A stretch of 64,000 bases of DNA from an uncultured Clostridia bacterium (GTDB lineage: Bacteria > Bacillota > Clostridia > Tissierellales > Peptoniphilaceae), in the NCBI GenBank assembly GCA_947254025.1, contig CAMYBS010000001.1:124001-188000 (forward strand). The letters run 5' to 3'. Made by a program: the position numbers and the translations under genes. The notes under the pieces are model-generated. The model saw nothing but the letters and a program-made list of their open reading frames with translations. It made no database searches and was not told the origin of the DNA. Positions 27,355 to 38,473 of the stretch are shown piece after piece. Each line of letters opens with the position of its first letter. Positions within the stretch are counted from its first letter, which is position 1.

Positions 27355-28219
27355 AAAACTTCACCTGGTCTTCGTTCTTTCTCCAATTCTTGGCAACCTT
27401 AACATTTAATTTAAGATTAACTTCTGTATCAAGCATGGCTTTTATATCTTTCTTTGCAGCAAGTCTAATCTTTTTAATCATAGAGGCTTCTTTACCTATG
27501 ACCATGCCCTTGTGGCTTTCTCTCTCGCAATAAATGATTGCATCTATGTTTACAGCATCTTCTTTTTCTTCATACTTAAGTATTTCAATGTTTATACCAT
27601 GTGGTATCTCATCTGATAAAAAGTTTAGGCACTTTTGTCTAATTATCTCTGAAACAATAAACTTCATTGGTTTATCAGTTAAATATTCACCATCATAATA
27701 CATAGGACCTGGTTTCAATACTTTCTTTATTTCGTCTAGAAGCTTATCTAAGTTATCATCGTTAGCCGCGCTTATTGGAACAGTAATTGAATTAAGTTTT
27801 CTAGAATTTATCTCGCTTATAATTTCTTCTATATGAGATTCGTCTTTATCAATTTTATTTATAGCAATAACTACATTCTTGTTTGCACTTGTAACTATGT
27901 CCATAAGCTCTTTTTCACCAGCTTTAATAGGTACAGATCCATCAATTATGTATAGTATCATATCTGCATCCTCTAAAGCGGCTCTCATCGCCTTATCCAT
28001 GTAGTCGCCTAACTTGTTTTTCGCAATTTGATAGCCAGGAGTATCCATGAATATAATTTGTGCATCATCATCTGTGTATATAAAATTAATTATATCTCTA
28101 GTAGTTTGTGGTTTATCTGAGATGATAGATATGTTAAACTTAACAAGTTTATTAAGTAGTGTTGATTTGCCTGCATTTGGTCTACCTACAACCGCTACAT
28201 AGCCTGATTTAAATTCCAT
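27341..28219 (-). CDS. era: GTPase Era
   Basis: 292-aa GTPase with a C-terminal KH domain that binds the 3' end of 16S rRNA during 30S maturation. G1 GRPNAGKSTLLN, G3 DTPGYQ, G4 NKID and the KH signature GMVIGKEASMIKKIRLAAKKDI are all present. The ATG at 28219 follows AAAAGAGGTGAAACA and gives the standard length; the frame extends seven codons further upstream without support. Located between cdd and recO as in Bacillus. Confidence 0.98.
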   Translation of the reverse strand: MEFKSGYVAVVGRPNAGKSTLLNKLVKFNISIISDKPQTTRDIINFIYTDDDAQIIFMDTPGYQIAKNKLGDYMDKAMRAALEDADMILYIIDGSVPIKAGEKELMDIVTSANKNVVIAINKIDKDESHIEEIISEINSRKLNSITVPISAANDDNLDKLLDEIKKVLKPGPMYYDGEYLTDKPMKFIVSEIIRQKCLNFLSDEIPHGINIEILKYEEKEDAVNIDAIIYCERESHKGMVIGKEASMIKKIRLAAKKDIKAMLDTEVNLKLNVKVAKNWRKNEDQVKFFGYK

Positions 28220-28232
28220 TGTTTCACCTCTT

Positions 28233-28619
28233 TTACTCATCTAATGAAAAAGATTCTGGGAGCAGATCTTTTATATTATAAATTTTATAATCATTTACAT
28301 CCTTTGCAACTATAATCTCGCAGTCTTTAGTGAACTCCATTATGAACTGTCTACACGCACCGCATGGCATAGGATATACATCCATATTTACAATTGCTAT
28401 ACGTTTAATGGACCTAGAGTCAGAGCTTACTATTGCGTTTGCTATTGCACTTCTTTCTGCGCATATTGTGAGACCATAAGATGCATTTTCGATATTGACA
28501 CCAGTATAAACATTGCCATCATCCATCTCTACTGCTGCAGCAACCTTAAATTTAGAGTATTTACTGTATGATCTATCTAAAACTTTAAGTGCCGATTCAA
28601 TAAGCCCTTTAGTATCCAT
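28233..28619 (-). CDS. cdd: Cytidine deaminase
   Basis: 128-aa homotetrameric zinc enzyme that converts cytidine and deoxycytidine to uridines for pyrimidine salvage. The zinc ligands and catalytic Glu lie in TICAERSAIANA (residues about 52-63) and PMPCGACRQFIMEF (about 85-98). It is the first gene after a near-consensus promoter and begins with GGAGGGACGCTA before the ATG. Confidence 0.96.
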   Translation of the reverse strand: MDTKGLIESALKVLDRSYSKYSKFKVAAAVEMDDGNVYTGVNIENASYGLTICAERSAIANAIVSSDSRSIKRIAIVNMDVYPMPCGACRQFIMEFTKDCEIIVAKDVNDYKIYNIKDLLPESFSLDE

Positions 28620-28639
28620 TAGCGTCCCTCCAAGCTTTT

Positions 28640-28668
28640 ATTATATAATATTTTACGCTTAATTTCAA
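28640..28668 (-). promoter_or_regulatory. Sigma-A type promoter of cdd-era-recO-glyQS
   Basis: Minus-strand TTGAAA (28663-28668) and TATAAT (28640-28645) with 17-base spacing, 21 bases before the cdd start. It can drive a compact run of eleven genes from cdd to nif3, none of which is separated by a visible terminator. Confidence 0.85.
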
Positions 28669-28670
28669 TA

Positions 28671-29114
28671 CTAACGTGTAATATTAAGCTCGTCTAATAT
28701 ATCTCTTTGTCTCTGTTCCATAATAACTCTATCATCGTCTTCAATATGATCATATCCCAAAAGATGAAGTATGCTATGTGTGAATAAAAACATAATCTCT
28801 CTTTCAAGATTATGTCCATACTCTTTTGCTTGCTCCACAGCAACATCATATGAGATGACTACATCGCCTAGCAAAGTTTCATCTGAAGAGAAGTCTTCGA
28901 TAAGTGGAAATGATAAAACATCTGTAACTTTATCAATGTCCCTGTACTCTCTGTTCAAATCTTGTATCTCTTCCTTTGACACATAAGTAAGGCCCACTTC
29001 ATAATCGTCATTAAGCCCTTCTTTTTTTAATGCTAGAGATGCTATCTTTTTCATTGTGTCTTCATAACCTGCTTCTATAGGATAGTTGTTTTCGTTATTA
29101 ATTACTATATCCAT
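28671..29114 (-). CDS. ybeY: Endoribonuclease YbeY (16S rRNA maturation)
   Basis: 147-aa metal-dependent endoribonuclease for rRNA 3'-end processing and quality control. The zinc motif is HSILHLLGYDHIED near the C-terminus (HxxxHxxGYDH), and DKVTDVLSFPL is the conserved upstream block. The frame is open to 29180, inside phoH, but the ATG at 29114 gives the family length and overlaps phoH by 17 bases. In Bacillus dgkA lies between this gene and cdd; here the two are directly adjacent. Confidence 0.95.
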   Translation of the reverse strand: MDIVINNENNYPIEAGYEDTMKKIASLALKKEGLNDDYEVGLTYVSKEEIQDLNREYRDIDKVTDVLSFPLIEDFSSDETLLGDVVISYDVAVEQAKEYGHNLEREIMFLFTHSILHLLGYDHIEDDDRVIMEQRQRDILDELNITR

Positions 29115-30099
29115 CTTTTTCTTCTCTTTCTTCGCTTTCTTTATTAAGCTTCTTACTTTCATAAAGATTATAAGCTTCAATGATTCTTTGAACCAGTATA
29201 TTTCTTACAACGTCAGTTTGAGTAAGCTCTATGAAGCTTATGCCATTGATATTTCTAAGTATATGGCTAGCTGCTATAAGACCAGACTTCTTGCCTTTTG
29301 GTAAGTCTCTTTGAGTAATATCACCTGTAACAATCACCTTAGAGTTGAAGCCCATTCTTGTTAGGAACATCTTCATTTGCTCTTCTGTAGTATTTTGTGC
29401 TTCATCAAGTATTATGAAGGCTTTATCGAGTGTCCTTCCTCTCATATAAGCAAGTGGCGCTACTTCTATAAGCCCTCTTTCAGCATTTTTTTCATATTGC
29501 TCTTTGCCCATAATCTCATATAGAGCATCATAGACCGGCCTTAGATATGGATCAACCTTTTCCTTAAGGTCACCCGGTAAGAATCCTAGGTTCTCACCTG
29601 CTTCTACAGCTGGTCTTGTTAATATAATCTTAGATACTTCTTTATTCTTAAAAGCATTAACCGCCATAGCTATGGCCAAATATGTTTTACCAGTACCTGC
29701 TGGTCCTATGCCAAAGGTGATTCCAGACTTTCTAATCATATCAACATATCTCTTCTGACCAATAGTCTTAGGTCTTATAGTCTTTCCTTCACTAGTTATG
29801 GCTATAACATCTTTTTGTATATCGTATAAGAGGTTCTCTTTCGCTTTTTTAACTAAGTTAATTGAATAATATATATCCTCCTTACTAAGTGATTTTTGAG
29901 TATCTATAAGGCTCGATAAGGCTTTTATCAATCTTTCAGCCATAGCTTCATTCTCTTCATTGTTAGAAGCTATCAATATCTTATCTGAGCGCATATCAAT
30001 CTTAATATCAAGTTCCTTCTCAATTATCTTAATGTTAGAATCTAAATTTCCGGCTAACGCCTCTTGTTTGTTGCTATCAAAATTAAGTTCTCTACTCAT
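29098..30099 (-). CDS. phoH: PhoH-like ATPase
   Basis: 333-aa P-loop ATPase with similarity to superfamily I helicases; role probably in RNA metabolism, not firmly established. Walker A is GIGPAGTGKTYLAIAMA near residue 130; Walker B and neighbours read FIILDEAQNTTEEQMKMFLTRMG, and VTGDITQRDLP follows. A KH-like N-terminal segment (KILIASNNEENEAMAERLIKAL) is typical. It is followed directly by ybeY and preceded by an unknown membrane protein. Confidence 0.93.
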   Translation of the reverse strand: MSRELNFDSNKQEALAGNLDSNIKIIEKELDIKIDMRSDKILIASNNEENEAMAERLIKALSSLIDTQKSLSKEDIYYSINLVKKAKENLLYDIQKDVIAITSEGKTIRPKTIGQKRYVDMIRKSGITFGIGPAGTGKTYLAIAMAVNAFKNKEVSKIILTRPAVEAGENLGFLPGDLKEKVDPYLRPVYDALYEIMGKEQYEKNAERGLIEVAPLAYMRGRTLDKAFIILDEAQNTTEEQMKMFLTRMGFNSKVIVTGDITQRDLPKGKKSGLIAASHILRNINGISFIELTQTDVVRNILVQRIIEAYNLYESKKLNKESEEREEKDGYSN

Positions 30100-30625
30100 T
30101 AATCCTCCTTAGTGCTAGTGGTTTATCTAGTATCTCTTTCATGATTATGGCCTTTGCCACATTTGTTTGCGAAAATTGTATGCTTTCGTGTTCATAATCA
30201 AAGTGTTCATAATCAAAGTCTTCATAAGCATTCTCTTCTGCTTTTACCATTTCCTCATGCTCACTCTCATGCTCTTCTGTCTTCTTTGCCTTAAATTCTC
30301 GAAGTCTGTCTTTAATGTCCCTTGACAAATACTCATCAAGTTCTCTTGACCTATCAGAAAAATAATCATCAGCCTTAGCTTTGTAATCATCACTGATTGC
30401 CTCATCATAGTGCTTTTCCAAGTTGCCTATCTTTTTAACCTTTTCATCTGTCTTGATATTCTTAGGCTTCTTACTGTTCTTATTTTCCTGCATTGCTCTT
30501 TTATAAATTTCATCAAGTTTTTTATTAAGGTCATTGTTTTGCTTTTTCTTGTTGGCTTCTTTTAAAACCGTAGATATCGAAGATATGAACATGAATAAAA
30601 ATGCTAATACAAATAATCCATCCAT
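30092..30625 (-). CDS. Unknown single-helix membrane protein between floA and phoH
   Basis: 177 aa. The first 20 residues (MDGLFVLAFLFMFISSISTVL) are hydrophobic; the remainder is highly charged, Lys-rich to about residue 70 and Glu/Asp-rich near residues 115-150, with EHESEHEEM and near-repeats EDFDYEHFDYEHES. I do not recognise a family. The topology suggests an N-terminally anchored cytoplasmic tail. In Bacillus the small genes yqfB, yqfC and yqfD occupy this interval, but no similarity to them is evident. It starts 6 bases after floA with an AGGATAAT site and overlaps phoH by 8 bases. Confidence 0.65.
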   Translation of the reverse strand: MDGLFVLAFLFMFISSISTVLKEANKKKQNNDLNKKLDEIYKRAMQENKNSKKPKNIKTDEKVKKIGNLEKHYDEAISDDYKAKADDYFSDRSRELDEYLSRDIKDRLREFKAKKTEEHESEHEEMVKAEENAYEDFDYEHFDYEHESIQFSQTNVAKAIIMKEILDKPLALRRINE

Positions 30626-30631
30626 ATTATC

Positions 30632-31630
30632 CTACTTATCTAATTTTTGTGTATCGGATATGGATTTTCTCATATCGGTATCTGAATTGATATTATTCAT
30701 CTTGTAATAATCCATAACTCCTAGGTTTCCATTCTTTAATGCTTCGGCGATTGCTAGTGGAACCTCTCTTTCAGCTTCGACAACTTTTGATTTCATCTTT
30801 TGAACCTCAGCCTTCATTTCTTGTTCACTTGCAACAGCCATAGCACGTCTTTCTTCAGCCTTTGCTTGAGCTATCTTCTTATCAGCATCAGCTTGATCCA
30901 TAAGTAATTTAGCTCCTATGTTTCTACCTACGTCTATGTCTGCTATGTCTATAGAAAGTATTTCAAAAGCTGTTCCAGAGTCAAGACCCTTCTTTAGAAC
31001 TGTCTTTGAGATACTGTCTGGATTTTCAAGAACATCCTTGTGGCTTTGCGCACTACCTACTGTAGTTACAATACCTTCACCAACTCTTGCGATGATAGTT
31101 TCTTCTCCTGCACCGCCGACTAATCTCTCGATATTAGCTCTAACAGTTACTCTTGCTTTTACAACGACTTCTATACCATTCATAGCAACTGCAGATATAT
31201 TTGGTGTTTCTATAACCTTAGGGTTAACGCTAACTTGTACAGCTTCTAAGACATTACGTCCTGCAAGGTCAATAGCTGCCGCTCTTGTAAAGTCTAGTGG
31301 TATATCAGCTCTTTGAGCGGCTATAAGTGCGTCTACAAGTGTATCTACGTTACCACCAGCTAAGTAGTGAGCTTCTAGTTCATTAACCTTAATGTCTAGT
31401 CCAGCCTTTGTAGCCTTAATCATTGGGTTTATGATCTTGCTTGGTGCTACTCTTCTAAGTCTCATACCAGTAAGTGTTGCCATGCTAACCTTAACTCCTG
31501 AGAAGAAAGCTGTTATCCACAAGCCAATTGGTACAAATGAAAAGAATATACTTAAGACTATTAATCCAAGTATAACAATTATAAATCCTCCTGATGCTAA
31601 AACATTAATAATGTTTCCTAATAAAAACAT
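30632..31630 (-). CDS. floA: Flotillin-like protein FloA
   Basis: 332-aa membrane scaffold protein of the YqfA/FloA family, which organises functional membrane microdomains. It has an N-terminal membrane hairpin ([28 protein letters not shown]), a conserved PHB-like core ([46 protein letters not shown]), and a coiled-coil C-terminus rich in Lys, Ala and Glu. The start at 31630 follows ACAAGGAGGTTAAGT; upstream in-frame codons belong to the NfeD gene end. NfeD partner gene is one base away. Confidence 0.94.
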   Translation of the reverse strand: MFLLGNIINVLASGGFIIVILGLIVLSIFFSFVPIGLWITAFFSGVKVSMATLTGMRLRRVAPSKIINPMIKATKAGLDIKVNELEAHYLAGGNVDTLVDALIAAQRADIPLDFTRAAAIDLAGRNVLEAVQVSVNPKVIETPNISAVAMNGIEVVVKARVTVRANIERLVGGAGEETIIARVGEGIVTTVGSAQSHKDVLENPDSISKTVLKKGLDSGTAFEILSIDIADIDVGRNIGAKLLMDQADADKKIAQAKAEERRAMAVASEQEMKAEVQKMKSKVVEAEREVPLAIAEALKNGNLGVMDYYKMNNINSDTDMRKSISDTQKLDK

Positions 31631-31631
31631 A

Positions 31632-32297
31632 CTACTTAACCTCCTTGTCAACTATTAAATATCTTCCTTTAACTGCTATAACCTTCAATGCCAAACCATT
31701 ATCTAGGTAGCCATCGTAGCTTACAGCGTTGTATTTAATGCCATTAACTAATACAAAGCCTGTTGGTCCAAGTGAACTTATAGACTCTGCATCCTTTCCT
31801 ACGAGCTTATTTAGCTCATTAAACTCTTCTTTATTCTCTTTTAAATTTGCTTGTGTACTTAATACAAAATGACTCAGTCCCTTAAGAGTGTAGCCTTTCT
31901 TAAACATAAATTTAATGAAAGATATATTTAAGTTTAAAGATACTACTATAGCTAATAGACCATATCTATAATTACTAAACGTTAAAGCTATGGACGTAAT
32001 ATAGCCAAGTATACCTATAACTCCTGTTACTGTGAAGCCTGGAATGAATATCTCTAAAACTACAAAAATGCATGAAAATATAAATATTGCTATTGGATAA
32101 AAATTGTTTATCTGACATAGCACCCTACTTGCAAATAAAACAAAGTGTGTGATAAAAAATAATGTGATGTAAAGATTTTGCTTCTTATTGATCAATGCAA
32201 GGCTTAAGAAAAACGTGCCTACTAATACTAATAAAAATGCGGCTATATCTGTTGTGATAAACAGATTAGCATCTGCTACCAAAAATAAATTTTGCAT
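31632..32297 (-). CDS. NfeD-like membrane protein
   Basis: 221-aa NfeD family protein, the usual operon partner of flotillins. It has four to five hydrophobic segments up to residue 130 (including [27 protein letters not shown], the family signature) and a C-terminal soluble OB-like domain ([29 protein letters not shown]). The serine protease domain of long NfeD proteins is absent. It corresponds to YqeZ/NfeDb position in Bacillus. AGGTGGTGATTGA precedes the ATG. Confidence 0.88.
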   Translation of the reverse strand: MQNLFLVADANLFITTDIAAFLLVLVGTFFLSLALINKKQNLYITLFFITHFVLFASRVLCQINNFYPIAIFIFSCIFVVLEIFIPGFTVTGVIGILGYITSIALTFSNYRYGLLAIVVSLNLNISFIKFMFKKGYTLKGLSHFVLSTQANLKENKEEFNELNKLVGKDAESISSLGPTGFVLVNGIKYNAVSYDGYLDNGLALKVIAVKGRYLIVDKEVK

Positions 32298-32343
32298 TCA
32301 ATCACCACCTAAGTATATTTACCCATTATGTATATATTTAATC

Positions 32344-32376
32344 AAAAAAATCAAGGCTGACCATTGTGACCAGCCT
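32344..32376 (-). terminator. Terminator after yajC
   Basis: Inverted repeat AGGCTG/CAGCCT (32354-32359 with 32371-32376) followed on the minus strand by TTGATTTTTTTG. It lies 10 bases beyond the yajC stop and separates the tgt-yajC unit from the NfeD-floA unit. Confidence 0.75.
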
Positions 32377-32385
32377 CTCTTGCTC

Positions 32386-32721
32386 TTATAACTCTTCTGA
32401 TTTTTCTACGTTTTTAATCTCTTTTCTTGTTGCTCTATCTCTGAAAGCCCACTTAGCTATCTCCATATTGCATCCTTGGTTTATTTCGATTACATACATG
32501 TCCTCTTTAATTTGAACAATCTTACCTAAGATGCCGCCGATAGTTACGATTTGATCTCCTACTTTAAGTGAGTCTCTTAGCTCTTGTAACTTTTGCGCTT
32601 GTTTCTTTTGTGGTCTTACTAAAAAGAAGTACGCGAATGCTCCGAATAGAACAAATGGTAGTATCATGCTTAGTAATGATCCACTAGCATTTGCTTGTGC
32701 TTGTAAAAATGTTAATGTCAT
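32386..32721 (-). CDS. yajC: Preprotein translocase subunit YajC
   Basis: 111-aa accessory subunit of the Sec translocon. One membrane helix (LSMILPFVLFGAFAYFFLVRPQKKQAQ) is followed by the cytoplasmic motif LRDSLKVGDQIVTIGGILGKI, both typical. The queA-tgt-yajC order is common in bacteria. A -10/-35 pair and a GAGAGGGAGG ribosome binding site lie between it and tgt, so it can be expressed separately. Confidence 0.95.
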   Translation of the reverse strand: MTLTFLQAQANASGSLLSMILPFVLFGAFAYFFLVRPQKKQAQKLQELRDSLKVGDQIVTIGGILGKIVQIKEDMYVIEINQGCNMEIAKWAFRDRATRKEIKNVEKSEEL

Positions 32722-32749
32722 TATATAACCTCCCTCTCGTGTTAATACT

Positions 32750-34894
<2,145 letters not shown>

Positions 34895-34905
<11 letters not shown>

Positions 34906-36208
34906 TAAATATTTCAGCTCCATCGTAGTAGAATTTTAGTATCTCGTCATACTTTAGTCCAGCCTTCGCCATGTTGTTTGCTCCCCATTGGCTTAGTCCA
35001 ACACCGTGTCCCCAACCATGCCCAGAAATTTTTATCTTATCAGTCATATTAAGTGTTGGTCTCGAACTAACTTCTTCTGATTCAAAGTTATCTAAAAATA
35101 TAACTACATTATCTTTAATAATTACAGATACTTCTTCATCAGAAGCCTTGTCTTTATTAGCAGTTTCATTAGTAGCTTTTCCAACATATCCCACTGTGTA
35201 TAAACTACTCTTAAATTTGTTTGCACCAATGGCGTTTTTGAACTTATAGTTATCTACAAGCATCTCTTTAGCTCCATCTTTTATCACAAGAGTTTTTACT
35301 CTCTTACTTGAATTGTTTTCTTTAACATATATCTGATCTATGGAGTTAATAATTATACCTTGCTTTCTAAGTCCACTAATCAAATCGCTAATATTAATTT
35401 CAAAGCTCCAATTGTAGTTTGGCTCATTTATAGAGTACTTATCTTCTTTGCTGATCAAATACTTAAACTTTGTGCCCCAAACATCATTAGCATCTGCAGT
35501 ATAACCGCCATTAGATGAGGAATATGTTGCATTTACCACTTTGCCATCTGATAAAAGTATTTGTCCTCTAGTTTCGTCAACCGCTTTTCTAACATTATCT
35601 CTTTCTGCATCAAATCCACCATAGACCTGGCTAGAAACACTATCATATAAATCAAATGACTTGTCCTTGTTTCTAGTAACGCTACAAACCGCATAAGATC
35701 TTGCAGCTACTGCTTGAGCTTTAAGTGCCTCATAAGAGAAAGTGCTAGGCATCTCTCTTGGAACAACGCCATAAAGGTACTCTTCAAGATCTACATTGTT
35801 TATTGCAGATAATTGATTATCAATGTAGCTAAAACACAAGTAGCCTCTATATCTCTTATTGTTAATCTTAATGGCTCTTGAACCTAATGATAATATCTTC
35901 ATAGACTTATTAGTAGCTATGCTAGTTAAATAGTTTCCAGCTGCGTCAAAAGCATCATAATTTTGACCATTGAGTCTTAAAACAATATTCTTTTCAAATG
36001 TTTGGAACAAACTTAAGTTTGAATAGATATCTCTAACTTCAAAGCCGTCGTCACTATACAGCTTTAATTCGCCCATATTTTGTGCACTAATGCCTAATTT
36101 TACATCTACGCTTGTAATATGTTCGTATCCGTTTTCAGCTTTTGCGCTGTTTATCGATAATGCAAGTAAGAATATTGTAAGTATAATTAATATTTTATTC
36201 TTCATCAT
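34895..36208 (-). CDS. SpoIID/LytB domain protein (peptidoglycan lytic enzyme)
   Basis: 437-aa exported protein: signal peptide [19 protein letters not shown] ending NSAKA, then the SpoIID domain with [33 protein letters not shown] and the C-terminal [23 protein letters not shown] block. SpoIID enzymes cleave denuded glycan strands; in spore formers this drives engulfment, but homologues also occur in non-sporulating Firmicutes. A linker rich in Lys, Asp and Ser precedes the last motif. No other sporulation gene is seen here. Start at 36208 follows AAGGAGACA and overlaps ruvB by 14 bases. Confidence 0.88.
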
Positions 36209-37214
36209 TGTCTCCTTTGTCATACTTGTAACCCATATGTTCATATGCAAGCTTTGTAGCAATTCTACCTCTTGGCGTTCTAGCAATGAATCCAAGTTGT
36301 ATTAAATATGGCTCGTAAACATCTTCTACCGTAGTCCTCTCCTCGTTTGACGATGCTGCAAGTGTATCAAGCCCGACAGGATTGCCACCATACGTATTTA
36401 TCATTACATCAAGTATCTTTCTGTCAGTTTTATCAAGACCATAGTGGTCGATTTCTAATATATCCAAGCCCTTTTTAGCAATTTTGCCTGTTATAGTCCC
36501 ATCTTCAAGAACTAAAGAGTAGTCTCTAACCCTCTTTAAAAGCCTGTTTGCAATTCTTGGAGTGCCTCTTGATCTTCTAGCTATCTCTTTAGCGCCACTT
36601 TCGTCAATATCTACTTCCAAGATGCCAGCAGATCTTCTAACTATCTCGCAAAGTGATGCCTCATCATATAAATCAAGGTTTAGTATAACCCCAAATCTGT
36701 CTCTTAATGGTGAGGATAGTAGTCCCGCTCTAGTTGTTGCACCTATTAATGTAAATTTTGATAGGTCTATCCTTACAGACCTTGCTGATGGTCCCTTTCC
36801 AATGATTAAGTCAAGTGAATAATCTTCCATGGCTGGATATAAGATTTCTTCTACAGAGCGTGATATCCTATGTATCTCGTCTATGAATAATACATCATCA
36901 TCTTTTAAATTTGTTAAAACTGACGCCAAGTCGCCTGGTCTCTCTATGGCAGGTCCAGATGTTATCTTGATATTTACACCCATCTCATTAGCGATGATAT
37001 TTGCAAGAGTTGTCTTACCAAGTCCTGGTGGTCCATATAGAAGCACGTGGTCTAGTGGCTCGCCTCTCATCTTGGCAGCGTTGACAAAGATTTTAAGCTT
37101 TTCTTTAACGCTGTCTTGACCAATGTAGTCATTAAACCACTTTGGTCTCAATGAATTATCAAAATTTTCTTCACCCGACCTTAAGTCAGTCGTTATTAAT
37201 CTATCTTCTTCCAC
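36195..37214 (-). CDS. ruvB: Holliday junction branch migration helicase RuvB
   Basis: 339-aa AAA+ motor. [18 protein letters not shown] is the N-terminal signature, Walker A is [14 protein letters not shown], Walker [24 protein letters not shown], and the winged-helix end contains [35 protein letters not shown] split over the conserved block. Translation starts at GTG preceded by AGGTGTTTAA. The ruvC-ruvA-ruvB genes are contiguous from one promoter. Confidence 0.98.
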   Translation of the reverse strand: MEEDRLITTDLRSGEENFDNSLRPKWFNDYIGQDSVKEKLKIFVNAAKMRGEPLDHVLLYGPPGLGKTTLANIIANEMGVNIKITSGPAIERPGDLASVLTNLKDDDVLFIDEIHRISRSVEEILYPAMEDYSLDLIIGKGPSARSVRIDLSKFTLIGATTRAGLLSSPLRDRFGVILNLDLYDEASLCEIVRRSAGILEVDIDESGAKEIARRSRGTPRIANRLLKRVRDYSLVLEDGTITGKIAKKGLDILEIDHYGLDKTDRKILDVMINTYGGNPVGLDTLAASSNEERTTVEDVYEPYLIQLGFIARTPRGRIATKLAYEHMGYKYDKGDNDEE

Positions 37215-37222
37215 TTAAACAC

Positions 37223-37804
37223 CTACTTTGAAAGCCTTTTCAATAGCTCTTTAATTAAATCTTCTACTTCCATAGTCTCGTCCAAACCCTTGGCAATGCT
37301 AGTAATTTCATATTTGTTGTAGCCAAGTGAACTTAGTGCTTCAATTGCCTCGTTAAGGTTACTGCCTACACTTACAACATTTGCAAGGTCTTCAAATTCA
37401 CTACCCTTGCTAACTTTGTCCTTAAGCTCAAGAATTATTCTTTGAGCAGTTTTCTTACCAATGCCAGGCGCCTTCATCAAGGCTTTTTCATCATTTGTCA
37501 CGATTGCCTTTTGCAAATCAACTACCTTTTGTTCAGACAAAATACCTATGGCAGTCTTAGGTCCTACTCCATTGACTGTTGTAATTAGGTTAAAAAAGTC
37601 GAGTTCATATCTATTAGCAAAACCATATAGACTCATGTCATCTTCTCTAACTACTAAATTCATATAAATTTTTACTTCGCCATCGTAGATATCGCTATCT
37701 ATAGTTTCTTTTGATGTAAAGACTTTGTAAGCAATGTTATTTACTAATAAAACTATGTAGTCTTTTTTCTTATCTACAACCTGGCCTATCATATACTCAA
37801 ACAT
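37223..37804 (-). CDS. ruvA: Holliday junction DNA helicase subunit RuvA
   Basis: 193-aa junction-recognition tetramer. Domain I starts MFEYMIGQVVDKKKDYIVLLVNNIAY, the helix-hairpin-helix region reads TTVNGVGPKTAIGILS and KAPGIGKKTAQRIILELKDK, and the flexible linker leads to the RuvB-binding domain III (NEAIEALSSLGYNKYEITSIAKGL). Start follows GAGGTAGTT; it is 2 bases from ruvC. Confidence 0.98.
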   Translation of the reverse strand: MFEYMIGQVVDKKKDYIVLLVNNIAYKVFTSKETIDSDIYDGEVKIYMNLVVREDDMSLYGFANRYELDFFNLITTVNGVGPKTAIGILSEQKVVDLQKAIVTNDEKALMKAPGIGKKTAQRIILELKDKVSKGSEFEDLANVVSVGSNLNEAIEALSSLGYNKYEITSIAKGLDETMEVEDLIKELLKRLSK

Positions 37805-37806
37805 AA

Positions 37807-38301
37807 CTACCTCAATAAAAACTGATCTTTAAAATTAATACTTGCGCTATGAGTTAAAGCAACTGCTAAAGCGTCCGCAACATCATCAGGCTTCGGAACT
37901 TTCTCTAAATGAAGAAAAGTTTTTACCATCTCTTGCATTTGCTTTTTCTCAGCTCTACCATAGCCAGTAACAGCTTGCTTAATTTGAAGTGGAGTGTATT
38001 CATATGTTGCTAAACCCTTGTGTTTTAAGCAAAGAAGAGTTACGCCTCTTGCCTCGGCAACTTGTATAACTGTCTTTTGATTCTTAAAGTAGAACAGCTC
38101 TTCTATTGCCGCCTCATCAGGATCATACTTATCGATGATAGCACCAAGCTCAAAGTAAATCTTCTCAAGTCTTTTGTCTAAGCTAAGGTCCTTGTGTGTT
38201 GTAATCGCATCGTAGAACACATCGCGTGCCTTATTGCCGTCGTAATCAATGATGCCCACACCAACTATAGCGATGCCTGGGTCTATACCTAAAATTCTCA
38301 T
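37807..38301 (-). CDS. ruvC: Crossover junction endodeoxyribonuclease RuvC
   Basis: 164-aa resolvase that nicks Holliday junctions. The catalytic acidic residues lie in ILGIDPGIAIVGVGII (Asp), AAIEELFYFKN (Glu) and VPKPDDVADALAVALTH (Asp pair). AGGAGGAAAA precedes the ATG and a strong promoter lies 30 bases upstream. First gene of the ruvCAB-spoIID-queA-tgt transcript. Confidence 0.97.
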   Translation of the reverse strand: MRILGIDPGIAIVGVGIIDYDGNKARDVFYDAITTHKDLSLDKRLEKIYFELGAIIDKYDPDEAAIEELFYFKNQKTVIQVAEARGVTLLCLKHKGLATYEYTPLQIKQAVTGYGRAEKKQMQEMVKTFLHLEKVPKPDDVADALAVALTHSASINFKDQFLLR

Positions 38302-38331
38302 TTTTCCTCCTACTTCTCCATTCTAAAGACT

Positions 38332-38360
38332 ATTATACTACAAAATATGCATAAGTTCAA
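38332..38360 (-). promoter_or_regulatory. Sigma-A type promoter of ruvCAB
   Basis: Minus-strand TTGAAC (38355-38360) and TATAAT (38332-38337), 17-base spacing. The -10 box is preceded by TTTTGTAG, as at rnpB. An imperfect inverted repeat lies directly upstream of the -35 box. Confidence 0.85.
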
Positions 38361-38399
38361 GCATGCATGCGTATTTTTTTGTGTATAGTGACGCATGTA
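38361..38399 (-). repeat. Imperfect inverted repeat upstream of the ruvC promoter
   Basis: Two 11-base arms, CATGCATGCGT (beginning about 38363) and ACGCATGTATG (ending about 38402), pair with a single mismatch around a T-rich spacer. It touches the ruvC -35 box and lies before the CBS-gene terminator. It could be an operator or simply a cruciform-prone stretch; no known regulator motif (for example LexA GAAC-N4-GTTC) is recognised. Confidence 0.45.
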
Positions 38400-38420
38400 T
38401 GTATATCTTTGTCAAGTGAA

Positions 38421-38451
38421 CATAAAAAAAGCTATCTAATTAGATAGCTTT
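38421..38451 (-). terminator. Terminator after the CBS-ACT gene
   Basis: Perfect 24-base palindrome (38428-38451) that on the minus strand is followed by TTTTTTTATG. It lies 22 bases beyond the stop of the CBS-ACT gene and separates it from the ruvC promoter. Confidence 0.85.
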
Positions 38452-38473
38452 CATTCATATAATTAAATTTATT

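Noticed and set aside
25700-28620. T-box leaders for glyQS or trpS
   Set aside because: The gaps upstream of glyQ (10 bases) and trpS (48 bases of tandem repeat) are too short and no T-box sequence or antiterminator is present.
32298-32343. Promoter before the NfeD gene
   Set aside because: TTGATT is present but no acceptable -10 box lies at 16-18 bases; evidence is too weak to list.
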